Of a stretch of DNA of 15,375 nt, positions 7,334-14,823 are shown one piece after another. The stretch covers positions 2,980 to 18,354 of the forward strand of contig JAESQG010000318.1 of NCBI GenBank assembly GCA_016765265.1. The letters are read 5' to 3'. The notes beneath the pieces were generated by a model. That model made no database searches and was not told where the DNA came from. It was given only the letters and a program-made list of their open reading frames with translations. The stretch's first letter is position 1. Each line of letters starts with the position of its first letter. The translations under genes were made by a program, and so were the position numbers. The DNA comes from Pseudomonadales bacterium. Its GTDB lineage: Bacteria; Pseudomonadota; Gammaproteobacteria; Pseudomonadales; DC-out160.

Positions 7334-7390
7334 GGGGTTTTCCCTTTAAAAAGTTACTACTCTATATTGCCTATTCTGCGTTGCTACTCT

Positions 7391-7456
7391 TATTTACTAC
7401 GATAGCCACGAGTATTTACTACGATAGCCACGAGTATTTACTACGATAGCCTCGAG
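7391..7456. repeat. 22-bp tandem repeat C, 3 copies
   Basis: Three adjacent 22-bp copies at 7391-7412, 7413-7434 and 7435-7456. The unit begins TATTTACTACGATAGCCACG and ends AG; the third copy has one change (CTCGAG instead of CACGAG). The array fills half of the grxC-secB gap, ending 4 nt from the grxC stop. It contains no good promoter box or hairpin that I can see. Confidence 0.95.
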
Positions 7457-7460
7457 TGCC

Positions 7461-7715
7461 CTATAATCCTAGCAACCCATCTAATTTATTTTGCTGTTCA
7501 AGAAGATACAATTCATCGCAGCCGCCAATATGCTCATCACCAATCCAAATTTGCGGAACAGTGTAGGCGCCACTTTTCTCTTCCATTTCCATACGTCGCT
7601 GGTGATCAGAGTCCACTGGGATATCGGTAAATTCCACACCCTTTGATTCCAGCAACCTTTTAGCCTGAATACAATAAGGACAATAGCGGGTTGAATATAG
7701 AGTGACATTCGCCAT
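7461..7715 (-). CDS. grxC: Glutaredoxin 3 (GrxC)
   Basis: A small cytoplasmic thiol oxidoreductase that uses glutathione to reduce disulfides and mixed disulfides. The 84-residue protein has the dithiol active site C12-P-Y-C15, the cis-proline motif T52-V-P54, and the glutathione-binding G64-G-C66-D67. All are placed as in GrxC, and the length is typical. The start fits the family (ANVTLYST...). The 28-nt gap to yibN and the same orientation suggest co-transcription. The 10-bp string ATTTTTTCAC (plus strand) occurs both in the leader (7717-7726) and at the end of yibN (7746-7755), a small local duplication. Confidence 0.96.
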   Translation of the reverse strand: MANVTLYSTRYCPYCIQAKRLLESKGVEFTDIPVDSDHQRRMEMEEKSGAYTVPQIWIGDEHIGGCDELYLLEQQNKLDGLLGL

Positions 7716-7743
7716 TATTTTTTCACCATTTATTTCTTTATAA

Positions 7744-8160
7744 TCATTTTTTCACAAGCGGCAGGCCATCTGCCAGCCAAGAACCTATCCCGCCCGTTAA
7801 ACGTCTAACGTCACCAAATCCATCACCACGCAGGGTTTTCCCCACGGTGCTGGAGTGTTGCCCCATTTTACATACAATCACAATGGGCTTGTCTTTATGG
7901 TGGCTCAATTCTCCCAGTCGGGTCTCAATACTGGCAAAAGGTATGTTGACCGCCCCTGTGATGTGTCCGAGCCTAAAGTCCTTTGCATCCCGTACATCCA
8001 GTACCACCGCATCCTCGCGATTAATCAACGTAGTCAACTGCGTTGAGGACACCCCCACTCCACCCCGACGACTTTCGGTCACCACCAGCGCGGTAATCAA
8101 ACCACCCAGCAAAAGGGCGAGTTCCCAATGATTGAGGACAAATTCCAGTATTTTTTCCAT
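7744..8160 (-). CDS. yibN: Membrane-anchored rhodanese-like protein (YibN family)
   Basis: A 138-residue protein with an N-terminal transmembrane helix (about 12-28) and a single rhodanese domain from about 36 to the end. The domain shows LDVRDAKDFRLGHITGAVNIP (starting at L54) and the active-site loop around C97 (VIVCKMGQHSSTVG), so the catalytic Cys is present and sulfur transfer is possible. The physiological substrate is not known from sequence. Its position directly upstream of grxC and secB matches E. coli yibN and the Pseudomonas locus. The ATG is directly supported by family length; no strong Shine-Dalgarno is seen. A predicted promoter lies at 8230-8258. Confidence 0.9.
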   Translation of the reverse strand: MEKILEFVLNHWELALLLGGLITALVVTESRRGGVGVSSTQLTTLINREDAVVLDVRDAKDFRLGHITGAVNIPFASIETRLGELSHHKDKPIVIVCKMGQHSSTVGKTLRGDGFGDVRRLTGGIGSWLADGLPLVKK

Positions 8161-8229
8161 AAGCTAATAACTTCGTGTGCGGTTTGTAGGATTTTCAATA
8201 AAACATGAACTAAAAAATAGGCGTCACGA

Positions 8230-8258
8230 AGTATACACGTCTAAAGACTCTGCTTGAA
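8230..8258 (-). promoter_or_regulatory. Candidate sigma-70 promoter for yibN-grxC-secB
   Basis: On the minus strand, TTCAAG (8258-8253) and TATACT (8235-8230) are separated by exactly 17 nt. The -10 matches 5 of 6 consensus bases, the -35 only 3 of 6. The -35 lies inside the first copy of tandem repeat D. It is about 70 nt upstream of the yibN ATG. Confidence 0.4.
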
Positions 8259-8337
8259 CCCAAAGACTGTACTTCCACACAAAGACTGTATTTCAACACA
8301 AAGACGGTTCTTCAACACAAAGACGGTACTCGAACCC
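8243..8337. repeat. 19-bp tandem repeat D, 5 copies
   Basis: Five adjacent 19-bp copies start at 8243, 8262, 8281, 8300 and 8319. The approximate consensus is AAAGACTGTACTTCAACAC. The outer copies end in GAACCC while the inner ones end in CAACAC or CCACAC, so copies have diverged by point changes but the period is exact. It is the array with the longest total span in the window and lies between the divergent yibN and gpmI genes. Confidence 0.95.
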
Positions 8338-8548
8338 AATTATGTTTGCCCCGATAACACGACGGACCGAAGCAAATTGGAATTACCCTAACTACGGCGG
8401 TACAATGGCTGCTCTTAAACCCAGCGAACGCCCCTAATTTGGTTCCGGTAGATCTATGGCAAAATCAATAACCTTGACTAATAATTAGTACCGATGGCTA
8501 CTACAAATTAACACCCATTCACTCTTGCTACGCCAATTGAGTCAGTCT

Positions 8549-10093
8549 ATGCCCCAAGCTAAAAAGCCTCACATACTCCTCATTCTTGACGGATGGGGTC
8601 ACAGTGAAACATCTCAATCTAATGCCATTAAAGCAGCAAACACTCCCTTCTGGGACACATTGTGGAGTGAGTACCCACATACTTTGATATCCACATCTGG
8701 CAAAGAGGTAGGTCTTCCCGAGGGGCAAATGGGCAACTCTGAGGTGGGACATATGAATCTGGGAGCGGGACGGGTGGTATATCAAGACTTCACTCGAATT
8801 ACCAAATCTATCGAGGACGGAGACTTCTTCCAAAACCCTATATTAAAAACGGCAAGCAGCACTGATAAAGCAGTACACATTATAGGTCTTTTGTCCCCAG
8901 GTGGAGTCCACAGTCATACAGATCATATCAATGCAATGGTGGAACTGGCAGAACAAAATGGTGCGCCAAAGGTGTATGTCCACGCATTCCTAGACGGTCG
9001 TGATACTGCGCCCAAAAGTGCGGAATCCTCCCTGGCCGAAACCGATGGCCTATTAAAGCAAAAAGGAATCGGTCGGGTCGCCAGTATAATAGGGAGGTAT
9101 TACGCGATGGACAGGGACCAACGCTGGGATCGCGTTGAAAAGGCCTATCGTTTACTCACTGAAGCCGTTGCAGAGCACACCGCCACAGATTGCATCGCTG
9201 GCTTGAAAGCGGCCTACGATCGCGGGGAGACCGACGAATTTATCAGCCCTACCCTAATCCCTGACATTGATGGCCAAGTAGCCACCATTGAGTCGGGCGA
9301 CACGGTTATCTTTATGAACTTTCGTGCCGATCGAGCGCGAGAAATCACCAGAGCCTTTGTAGAGCCACACTTTTCTGGTTTTAAGCGACGAAAAACACCC
9401 GCGTTGAAAGATTTTGTGATGCTTACCCAATACGCCGATGATATCCACACCAGCTGCGCCTACACCCCTAGCCAACTGACTAATGTTTTTGGTGAACATA
9501 TGGCAAATTTAGGCAAGACGCAGCTGCGCATAGCTGAAACAGAAAAATACGCTCACGTCACTTTCTTTTTCAGTGGTGGGCGAGAGGCATTATTTGAAGG
9601 CGAAGACAGAATACTGGTTCAATCGCCAGAGGTAGCGACCTATGATCTGCAACCTGAAATGTCAGCCCCCGAACCCACACTCAAATTGGTAAAAGCGATA
9701 AAGAGTGGGCAATATGACACTATCATTTGCAATTATGCCAACGGCGATATGGTGGGCCATACGGGTAAATTCGATGCGGCAGTCAAGGCAGTAGAAGCAG
9801 TGGATAAATGCCTGTCTCAGGTGGTAGCAGCCGTTGAAGCAGTAGGTGGCGAATGTCTTATTACCGCCGACCATGGTAATGCCGAGCAAATGACTAATCC
9901 CACCACAGGTCAACCCCACACAGCGCATACCTGTGAACCCGTACCTTTAATTTACGTGGGCACTAAACGTCAGGGCACATCGCTCTCATCAGGTGGTGCT
10001 TTATCAGATATAATCCCTAGTTTGCTGGACCTGATGGGCATAGAGCAGCCTGAGGAAATGACGGGGCACTCTTTAATCACTTCAACTTTGTAA
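8549..10093 (+). CDS. gpmI: 2,3-bisphosphoglycerate-independent phosphoglycerate mutase GpmI
   Basis: A cytoplasmic manganese enzyme of glycolysis and gluconeogenesis that interconverts 3- and 2-phosphoglycerate through a phosphoserine intermediate. From the chosen ATG it is 514 aa, as in E. coli. D14 (in ILLILDGWG) and the phosphorylated S64 (QMGNSEVGHMNLGAGR) match the known metal and nucleophile positions. The DGRDTAP, FMNFRADRAR, NYANGDMVGHTG and TADHGNAEQM motifs follow in order and supply the remaining ligands. An in-frame TTG at 8525 would add eight residues, but family alignment and length favour 8549. It is 13 nt upstream of envC, so the two are probably co-transcribed, as in other gammaproteobacteria. 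Confidence 0.97.
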   Translation: MPQAKKPHILLILDGWGHSETSQSNAIKAANTPFWDTLWSEYPHTLISTSGKEVGLPEGQMGNSEVGHMNLGAGRVVYQDFTRITKSIEDGDFFQNPILKTASSTDKAVHIIGLLSPGGVHSHTDHINAMVELAEQNGAPKVYVHAFLDGRDTAPKSAESSLAETDGLLKQKGIGRVASIIGRYYAMDRDQRWDRVEKAYRLLTEAVAEHTATDCIAGLKAAYDRGETDEFISPTLIPDIDGQVATIESGDTVIFMNFRADRAREITRAFVEPHFSGFKRRKTPALKDFVMLTQYADDIHTSCAYTPSQLTNVFGEHMANLGKTQLRIAETEKYAHVTFFFSGGREALFEGEDRILVQSPEVATYDLQPEMSAPEPTLKLVKAIKSGQYDTIICNYANGDMVGHTGKFDAAVKAVEAVDKCLSQVVAAVEAVGGECLITADHGNAEQMTNPTTGQPHTAHTCEPVPLIYVGTKRQGTSLSSGGALSDIIPSLLDLMGIEQPEEMTGHSLITSTL

Positions 10094-10106
10094 CTAACAC
10101 AATTCT

Positions 10107-11282
10107 ATGAGACTGCTACTAACCCGCATTCAGCTTGTTGCGGTAATCCTCCTAATGTGCCTGTGCACTCTCGCACTTTGCACCAACACTCATGCAAAAC
10201 AACCCTCTCTACGAGAAACTCAGGAAGAGTTGTCCAAAGTAAAAAAACGCATCGATGCAGTCAAAAAAGCGATACGAAAACAATATACCAAACAATCAAA
10301 GGTTCAAAAAACGCTAGAGAAAACTGAAGTCTCCATAGGCAAGATCAATAAAAAACTTAAAAAGGTGTCGAGAAATTTAAAGAAAAGTGAAAACAAAATC
10401 CGCGAACTAAAACTGGAAAATAAAGCCCTACAGCTAGCTAAAGCCAGCCAGCAAGTGGCTCTAGCAGAAGACCTTAGAGTTTCCTATACCCAGAGGCGAC
10501 AAGAACATATTAAGTTGCTGTTAAACCTGCAGCAACCGGAAAAATTCTCTCGAATGATGCGCTACTTTGACTATTTCCATCAAGCTCGAGCACAACGTAT
10601 CGCTGGATTTAAAGCGACACTACAAAAAATAGTCGATATTGCCACCAACATGGAAGCTGAAGCGCAACAGCTAGAGCGATTAGGCACCGCTCTAAACAAA
10701 CAACAAATGCAGCTCAAGGACACTCGAAAAGAAAGAAAAAAAGCGCTGACTACAGTCAACGCCACTCTAAAAACTAAAGATGCAAAACTCAATCAGCTGA
10801 AAACCAATCAGTTACAACTCGAAGACCTATTGACGAGAGTGCAAAAAGCCCTAGACGATCTCCCTGCCTACGTTGGTAAAACCACTTTTTATTCTCGAAA
10901 AGGAAAACTGAAGTGGCCCACCAAGGGCCGACTCTCACATCGATTTGGCAGCCGACGAGCATGGGGAAAACTAAAATGGCAAGGCATTGTCATAAGAGCG
11001 CGGGCGGGAAATCCCGTCAAAGCAGTCCACCATGGACGGGTGGTTTTTTCAGATTGGTTGATCGGCTTTGGACTACTCACCATTATCGATCACGGGGGCG
11101 GCTACATGAGTCTCTATGGCCATAATGAATCATTATTGAAAGAGTCCGGAGAGTGGGTTGAAGCTGGCGATATACTGGCCACCGTAGGCAACAGCGGCGG
11201 CAGAGACGAATACGGCTTATATTTTGAGATAAGACGTAAAGGCAAGCCTACCAATCCGACCCGTTGGATGGCGAAAAAATAA
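10107..11282 (+). CDS. envC: Murein hydrolase activator EnvC (coiled coil plus degenerate LytM domain)
   Basis: A periplasmic activator of the N-acetylmuramoyl-L-alanine amidases (AmiA/AmiB) that split septal peptidoglycan. It has a signal peptide (about 1-30, ending NTHA), a very Lys-rich coiled-coil region (about 35-250) for FtsEX interaction, and a C-terminal LytM/M23 domain (about 265-391). Three of the four zinc ligands of active M23 peptidases are replaced: the HxGxD pair by W291 and I295, and the final HxH histidine by Y372 (LYFEI). H339 in LYGHN is kept. So it should be an activator rather than a hydrolase, as in E. coli EnvC. It follows gpmI by 13 nt and precedes ctpA by 131 nt. Confidence 0.93.
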   Translation: MRLLLTRIQLVAVILLMCLCTLALCTNTHAKQPSLRETQEELSKVKKRIDAVKKAIRKQYTKQSKVQKTLEKTEVSIGKINKKLKKVSRNLKKSENKIRELKLENKALQLAKASQQVALAEDLRVSYTQRRQEHIKLLLNLQQPEKFSRMMRYFDYFHQARAQRIAGFKATLQKIVDIATNMEAEAQQLERLGTALNKQQMQLKDTRKERKKALTTVNATLKTKDAKLNQLKTNQLQLEDLLTRVQKALDDLPAYVGKTTFYSRKGKLKWPTKGRLSHRFGSRRAWGKLKWQGIVIRARAGNPVKAVHHGRVVFSDWLIGFGLLTIIDHGGGYMSLYGHNESLLKESGEWVEAGDILATVGNSGGRDEYGLYFEIRRKGKPTNPTRWMAKK

Positions 11283-11285
11283 TTT

Positions 11286-11348
11286 CATTCCGCCTATTTA
11301 GGGAATGCCCTTACTTCGCTAGCGTCCATATCGGTGCTAGAGTGTAAG
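11286..11348. other. Two small hairpins after envC
   Basis: CATTCC (11286-11291) pairs with GGAATG (11302-11307). A second, interrupted stem follows: CTTAC (11310-11314) and CTAGC (11319-11323) pair with GCTAG (11336-11340) and GTAAG (11344-11348). No proper T-run follows. It may be a weak terminator or a processing site between envC and ctpA. Confidence 0.35.
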
Positions 11349-11402
11349 TAATCTGCTCTATTTTAATTTAGCTAATGATGGTGACTACATTCCGCTGGCA
11401 CC

Positions 11403-11407
11403 AGGAG
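11403..11407 (+). promoter_or_regulatory. Ribosome-binding site that fixes the ctpA start
   Basis: AGGAG is 6 nt upstream of the ATG at 11414. It picks this start over the in-frame ATG codons at 11375 and 11378, which have no such site and would place 13 polar residues before the signal peptide. Confidence 0.75.
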
Positions 11408-11413
11408 ACATCG

Positions 11414-12850
11414 ATGAACCGCGCTTCCATTATCCACACTACTCGTTATTGGCTACCACTGCTATTTCTCTTCAGTATTGCCTCTGCTACTGCTACTAGC
11501 GCCGACACTGAGCAACCACCCACCGAACTGCCCTTGAATGAAATACGGGTTTTCGTAGACATTTTTGACCGCATCAAAAAAGCCTACGTTGAAGAAGTAG
11601 ATGATCGCACTCTGCTAGAAAATGCTATTAAGGGCATGCTCTCAGAACTAGACCCTCACTCAGCCTACTTGGACCCAGACGCATTTAAAGACTTGCAGAT
11701 CAGTACCACCGGTGAATTCGGCGGCCTAGGCATTGAAGTAGGCATGGAAGATGGATTCGTTAAAGTGGTGACCCCCATTGATGATACGCCTGCCCAAAAA
11801 GCCGGTGTGATGGCAGGCGACTTAATTATTAAACTTGATAACCAACTAGTAAAAGGGCTTTCGCTGAGCGAAGCTGTAGCCTTAATGCGCGGTAAAGCGG
11901 GTGCCCCGATACTGCTCACAGTCGTACGCAAGGGCCATCCCCAGCCCATCGAAATTGAAGTTATTCGCGCTATCATTCAGGTAAAAAGCGTTCGCAGCAA
12001 ATCCATCGAAGACGGCTACGGATATGTACGCATCACGCAGTTCCAGGTCCACACGGGCGACGACCTTAACGACGCCCTCACCAAACTTAACTCTCCGGAA
12101 CAACCGCTCCATGGGCTAGTACTAGATCTTCGCAACAATCCAGGCGGTGTATTGCAGGCGGCCGTTGATGTATCGAATACATTTTTAGACGAGGGTCTAG
12201 TGGTCTACACCAGCGGTCGTTTACCCACTTCTGAAATGCGCTTTAATGCTACACCAGGAGATAAAATTAATGGACTGCCATTAGTGGTGTTAGTCAATGG
12301 CGGATCGGCATCCGCATCTGAAATTGTTGCCGGCGCTCTGCAAGATCATCAACGAGCAATCATTATGGGAACGAACACTTTTGGTAAGGGCTCCGTGCAA
12401 ACGGTTCTACCTCTGCATAATGAGCGAGCGTTGAAATTAACCACAGCCCGCTACTACACCCCCAAGGGCTCATCCATCCAAGCCCAAGGTATCATCCCGG
12501 ACATCATCGTAGATGCGGCCAAAATTACCCGACTCGAAAATCGTAGCGACCGTTTTCGCGAAGCAGACCTGCGCGGCCATTTAGAAAATAGTAACGGCAA
12601 AAAAGAGAAGCGAGGAGATAAGAAAAAAAATAAAAAGGGTGAACCTCCGGAGCCTAAAACACTGGCGGAGCGAGATTACCAGCTATACGAAGCGCTAAAC
12701 TTATTAAAAGGATTAACCATCGCCAAACAAGCCTACTCCGGCAATACCAGCCGCAATAAATTCGGCGTTAAGAGTGCAGGAATTGGTGATGCAGAAGATG
12801 ATAACTCCAAAACGAATAAGACAAACTTGGATAGCAAGCACGAGAAATAG
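11414..12850 (+). CDS. ctpA: Periplasmic S41 carboxyl-terminal processing protease CtpA
   Basis: A serine protease with a Ser-Lys dyad, exported to the periplasm. From the ATG at 11414 it is 478 aa: signal peptide (about 1-30), helical N-terminal region (40-90), PDZ domain (about 95-175), and S41 core with S298 (NGGSASASE), K325 (FGKGSVQT) and Q329. The C-terminal region has a Lys-rich linker (396-408) and then the family segment LAERDYQLYEALNLLKG (416-432). In Pseudomonas the CtpA at this locus degrades peptidoglycan cross-link hydrolases with a lipoprotein partner. Sitting next to the amidase activator gene envC, it probably has a similar wall-remodelling role here. The tail after 440 is polar and rich in Asn, Lys and Asp and is likely unstructured. 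Confidence 0.93.
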   Translation: MNRASIIHTTRYWLPLLFLFSIASATATSADTEQPPTELPLNEIRVFVDIFDRIKKAYVEEVDDRTLLENAIKGMLSELDPHSAYLDPDAFKDLQISTTGEFGGLGIEVGMEDGFVKVVTPIDDTPAQKAGVMAGDLIIKLDNQLVKGLSLSEAVALMRGKAGAPILLTVVRKGHPQPIEIEVIRAIIQVKSVRSKSIEDGYGYVRITQFQVHTGDDLNDALTKLNSPEQPLHGLVLDLRNNPGGVLQAAVDVSNTFLDEGLVVYTSGRLPTSEMRFNATPGDKINGLPLVVLVNGGSASASEIVAGALQDHQRAIIMGTNTFGKGSVQTVLPLHNERALKLTTARYYTPKGSSIQAQGIIPDIIVDAAKITRLENRSDRFREADLRGHLENSNGKKEKRGDKKKNKKGEPPEPKTLAERDYQLYEALNLLKGLTIAKQAYSGNTSRNKFGVKSAGIGDAEDDNSKTNKTNLDSKHEK

Positions 12851-12908
12851 CCCAAGAGTACGATGACCTGCCATACTCAGCGGATCTCAGGGCAACAAAA
12901 CTAAAGAC

Positions 12909-12922
12909 AGTAAAGCATTACT
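12909..12922 (+). promoter_or_regulatory. Small hairpin over the yibQ leader
   Basis: AGTAA (12909-12913) and TTACT (12918-12922) are exact reverse complements around an AGCA loop, ending 2 nt before the yibQ ATG. It covers the place where a ribosome-binding site would be. Only AAAG-type weak purine runs are present, so translation of yibQ may be low or controlled. The stem is short and AT-rich. Confidence 0.3.
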
Positions 12923-12924
12923 TT

Positions 12925-13731
12925 ATGTTTCAAACCAAGCGACAAGTTAGCTCTACATTTATAGTGTCCATCTATCTGGCCCTAAGCTGTTCATCTGCCT
13001 GGGCTGATTTACTGGCACCAAATCCCCGAGTCACTATCATTATCGACGATATAGGCAACAACCTGGCACTGGGCAAACTCGCCGTGCAACTTCCTGGGGA
13101 GGTCACCTGCGCCATTATGCCTTACACACCCAACGGCGCTAGACTCGCTAAACTAGCCTTCGAAAATGGCAAACAAGTCATTTTACATGTACCGATGCAA
13201 AGTCACGATACCAAACGTAAACTCGGGGCAGGGGCGCTATTAATCTCCATGGAAGAGAGGCGCTACCGACGCACGCTAGTCAACGCCCTAAAGTCTGTTC
13301 CTCATGTATCTGGACTCAACAACCACATGGGTAGTCTACTCACAGAACATCGCCAACCCATGACTTGGCTAATGCACGAGTTGAAAAAAAGAGGGCTCTA
13401 TTTTATCGACAGCCTCACCAGTCCCGACTCAGTTGCTAGACAAACCGCCTTGAGCCTTGGCGTACCCAGCTTGACCAGAGATGTATTTTTAGATAATAAT
13501 CAATCCATCGAAGCTATCGATAAGGCGTTTCAAAAGCTGCTCAGAGTAGTGCGACTTAAGGGTTACGCCATCGCTATTGGCCATCCTTATCCCACAACTC
13601 TCCGCTACCTAAAAGAGGCAATTCCGAAACTTGAACAGCAAGGTATTAGTTTGATTAGCGCGTCAACCATGATCGCAGGCCCTGATCCAGCTAACTGGAA
13701 AAAATACGCCTCCAATTATGAAATGGACTAA
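12925..13731 (+). CDS. yibQ: Divergent polysaccharide deacetylase family protein (YibQ)
   Basis: A 268-residue exported protein of the divergent polysaccharide deacetylase (DUF610/YibQ) family. It has a signal peptide (about 1-27, ending SSAWA). The NodB-like barrel shows TIIIDDIGNN with D41 and D42, ILHVPMQ with H88, GLNNHMGS with H134, the YFIDSLTSPDS segment and a late IGHPYP. These are the usual metal-site positions, so the fold looks intact; the substrate is unproven and no reaction is firmly established. It follows ctpA by 74 nt and precedes hisC by 33 nt. The envC-ctpA-yibQ order matches Pseudomonas, suggesting a shared periplasmic or cell-wall role. Confidence 0.9.
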   Translation: MFQTKRQVSSTFIVSIYLALSCSSAWADLLAPNPRVTIIIDDIGNNLALGKLAVQLPGEVTCAIMPYTPNGARLAKLAFENGKQVILHVPMQSHDTKRKLGAGALLISMEERRYRRTLVNALKSVPHVSGLNNHMGSLLTEHRQPMTWLMHELKKRGLYFIDSLTSPDSVARQTALSLGVPSLTRDVFLDNNQSIEAIDKAFQKLLRVVRLKGYAIAIGHPYPTTLRYLKEAIPKLEQQGISLISASTMIAGPDPANWKKYASNYEMD

Positions 13732-13752
13732 TCATCACCACACTAATCATCG
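13727..13752. repeat. 15-bp direct repeat F, about 1.7 copies
   Basis: ACTAATCATC occurs at 13727-13736 and again at 13742-13751, giving a period of 15 bp (unit ACTAATCATCACCAC). It covers the yibQ stop codon and most of the yibQ-hisC gap. A third partial echo, TAATCAT, overlaps the hisC start codon. Confidence 0.7.
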
Positions 13753-13764
13753 AAAAAAGTAATC

Positions 13765-14823
13765 ATGAGTAAATACTGGAGCAAACTGGTCACTCGGCTG
13801 GAACCTTATGTACCCGGAGAGCAACCCCAAGACCAGCAATATATAAAACTAAACACAAACGAAAACCCTTATCCGCCATCGCCCAAAGTATTAGCAGCAC
13901 TAAAGGAATCTATTGATGGTAGCTTAAGGCTTTATCCTGATCCTAATAGCTCGCAACTAAAGCAAGCGATTGCGGAATATTATAAAGTGGCTATAGAAGA
14001 GGTATTCGTGGCCAATGGTTCAGACGAGGTACTGGCTGTCACCTTTCAAGCCTTTTTTACGAACGATAAACCATTGCTATTTCCCGATATTTCATACAGT
14101 TTTTATGAAGTGTATTGCAAACTTTATGATATCGACGAGAAAAGAGTTCCGCTAGACGCAGACCTGTCGATTAACTTGGATCATTATTCTATTGAAAACG
14201 GCGGCGTCATTTTCCCCAATCCCAATGCCCCTACGGGCAAAGCCCTACCCCTCTCAGCCATAAAGAAATATCTGGAAGAGAACAATAAAACGGTGGTGGT
14301 AGTTGATGAAGCCTATGTAGACTTTGGCGCTGAAAGCGTCATCCCTTTAACAAAAATATATCCCAACTTGTTGTCGATTCAAACTTTCTCTAAATCTCGT
14401 TCATTGGCAGGGTCTCGCATCGGCTATGCAATTGGTAACAAAAGTCTCATCGAGGCCTTAGAGCGAGTCAAAAATTCCTACAACTCCTATACCTTAGACA
14501 AATTGGCACTCATCGCTGGCACGGTATCAATAAAAGATACAGACTACTTTCAAAAGACTGTTAACACCATTATCGCTACCCGAGAGGAAACCATCACACA
14601 ACTACAGGCCCTTAATTTCAGCATTATTCCGTCTTGCACCAACTTTGTATTTGCTCAACACAATAGCATCGATGCAGAAACCCTATACATGCAGCTAAAG
14701 GCAAGTGGCATATTAGTCCGGTATTTTAAACGAGACCGAATTGATAACTACTTAAGAATAACCATCGGCACCGACAATGAAATGAAAACGTTTGTACAAC
14801 GATTAAATGAACTTATTCCTTAA
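13765..14823 (+). CDS. hisC: Histidinol-phosphate aminotransferase HisC
   Basis: A cytoplasmic PLP-dependent class II (fold type I) aminotransferase that converts imidazole acetol phosphate to histidinol phosphate using glutamate, the seventh step of histidine synthesis. The 352-residue length is normal. Features: LNTNENPYPPSP (29-40), ANGSDEVL (83-90) for PLP phosphate, FPNPNAPTG with N154, VVVVDEAYVDF with D181, the PLP lysine K210 (TFSKSRSLAGSRIGY) and R218. It is not in a his operon here: neighbours are yibQ and a stress protein. An aromatic or phenylalanine aminotransferase role is possible for such stand-alone copies, but the sequence fits HisC. Its 3' end overlaps the convergent usp gene by 11 nt. 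Confidence 0.93.
   Translation: MSKYWSKLVTRLEPYVPGEQPQDQQYIKLNTNENPYPPSPKVLAALKESIDGSLRLYPDPNSSQLKQAIAEYYKVAIEEVFVANGSDEVLAVTFQAFFTNDKPLLFPDISYSFYEVYCKLYDIDEKRVPLDADLSINLDHYSIENGGVIFPNPNAPTGKALPLSAIKKYLEENNKTVVVVDEAYVDFGAESVIPLTKIYPNLLSIQTFSKSRSLAGSRIGYAIGNKSLIEALERVKNSYNSYTLDKLALIAGTVSIKDTDYFQKTVNTIIATREETITQLQALNFSIIPSCTNFVFAQHNSIDAETLYMQLKASGILVRYFKRDRIDNYLRITIGTDNEMKTFVQRLNELIP

Larger units (their letters stand above)
8161..8548. other. Divergent intergenic region between yibN and gpmI
   Basis: A non-coding gap of about 390 nt that must carry promoters in both directions. It holds a 19-bp tandem repeat (8243-8337) and a candidate minus-strand promoter (8230-8258). On the plus strand a TTGACT at 8474-8479 is a fair -35 match, but no good -10 follows at 16-18 nt. 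The stretch 8340-8470 shows no clear structure, gene or RNA motif. Confidence 0.5.

Noticed and set aside
7391..7456. Possible CRISPR array
   Set aside because: Copies are head to tail with no spacers, units are only 22 bp, there are only three, and no cas genes are near. The same holds for the 12-19 bp arrays.
7481..7708. 75-residue open frame overlapping grxC in another frame
   Set aside because: It is the shadow of grxC on the same strand and resembles no family; grxC itself has all active-site motifs.
8474..8504. Sigma-70 promoter for gpmI with TTGACT as -35
   Set aside because: No acceptable -10 hexamer occurs 16-18 nt downstream; the best one matches only three bases at 19 nt.
8525..8548. 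TTG start adding eight residues to GpmI
   Set aside because: The ATG at 8549 gives the family length of 514 and puts D14 and S64 at the expected positions; no ribosome-binding site precedes the TTG.
11166..11282. EnvC as an active M23 endopeptidase
   Set aside because: Three of four zinc ligands are replaced (W291, I295, Y372), as in known non-catalytic EnvC activators.
11375..11413. Upstream ATG codons for ctpA
   Set aside because: They put 13 polar residues ahead of the signal peptide and lack the AGGAG seen before 11414.
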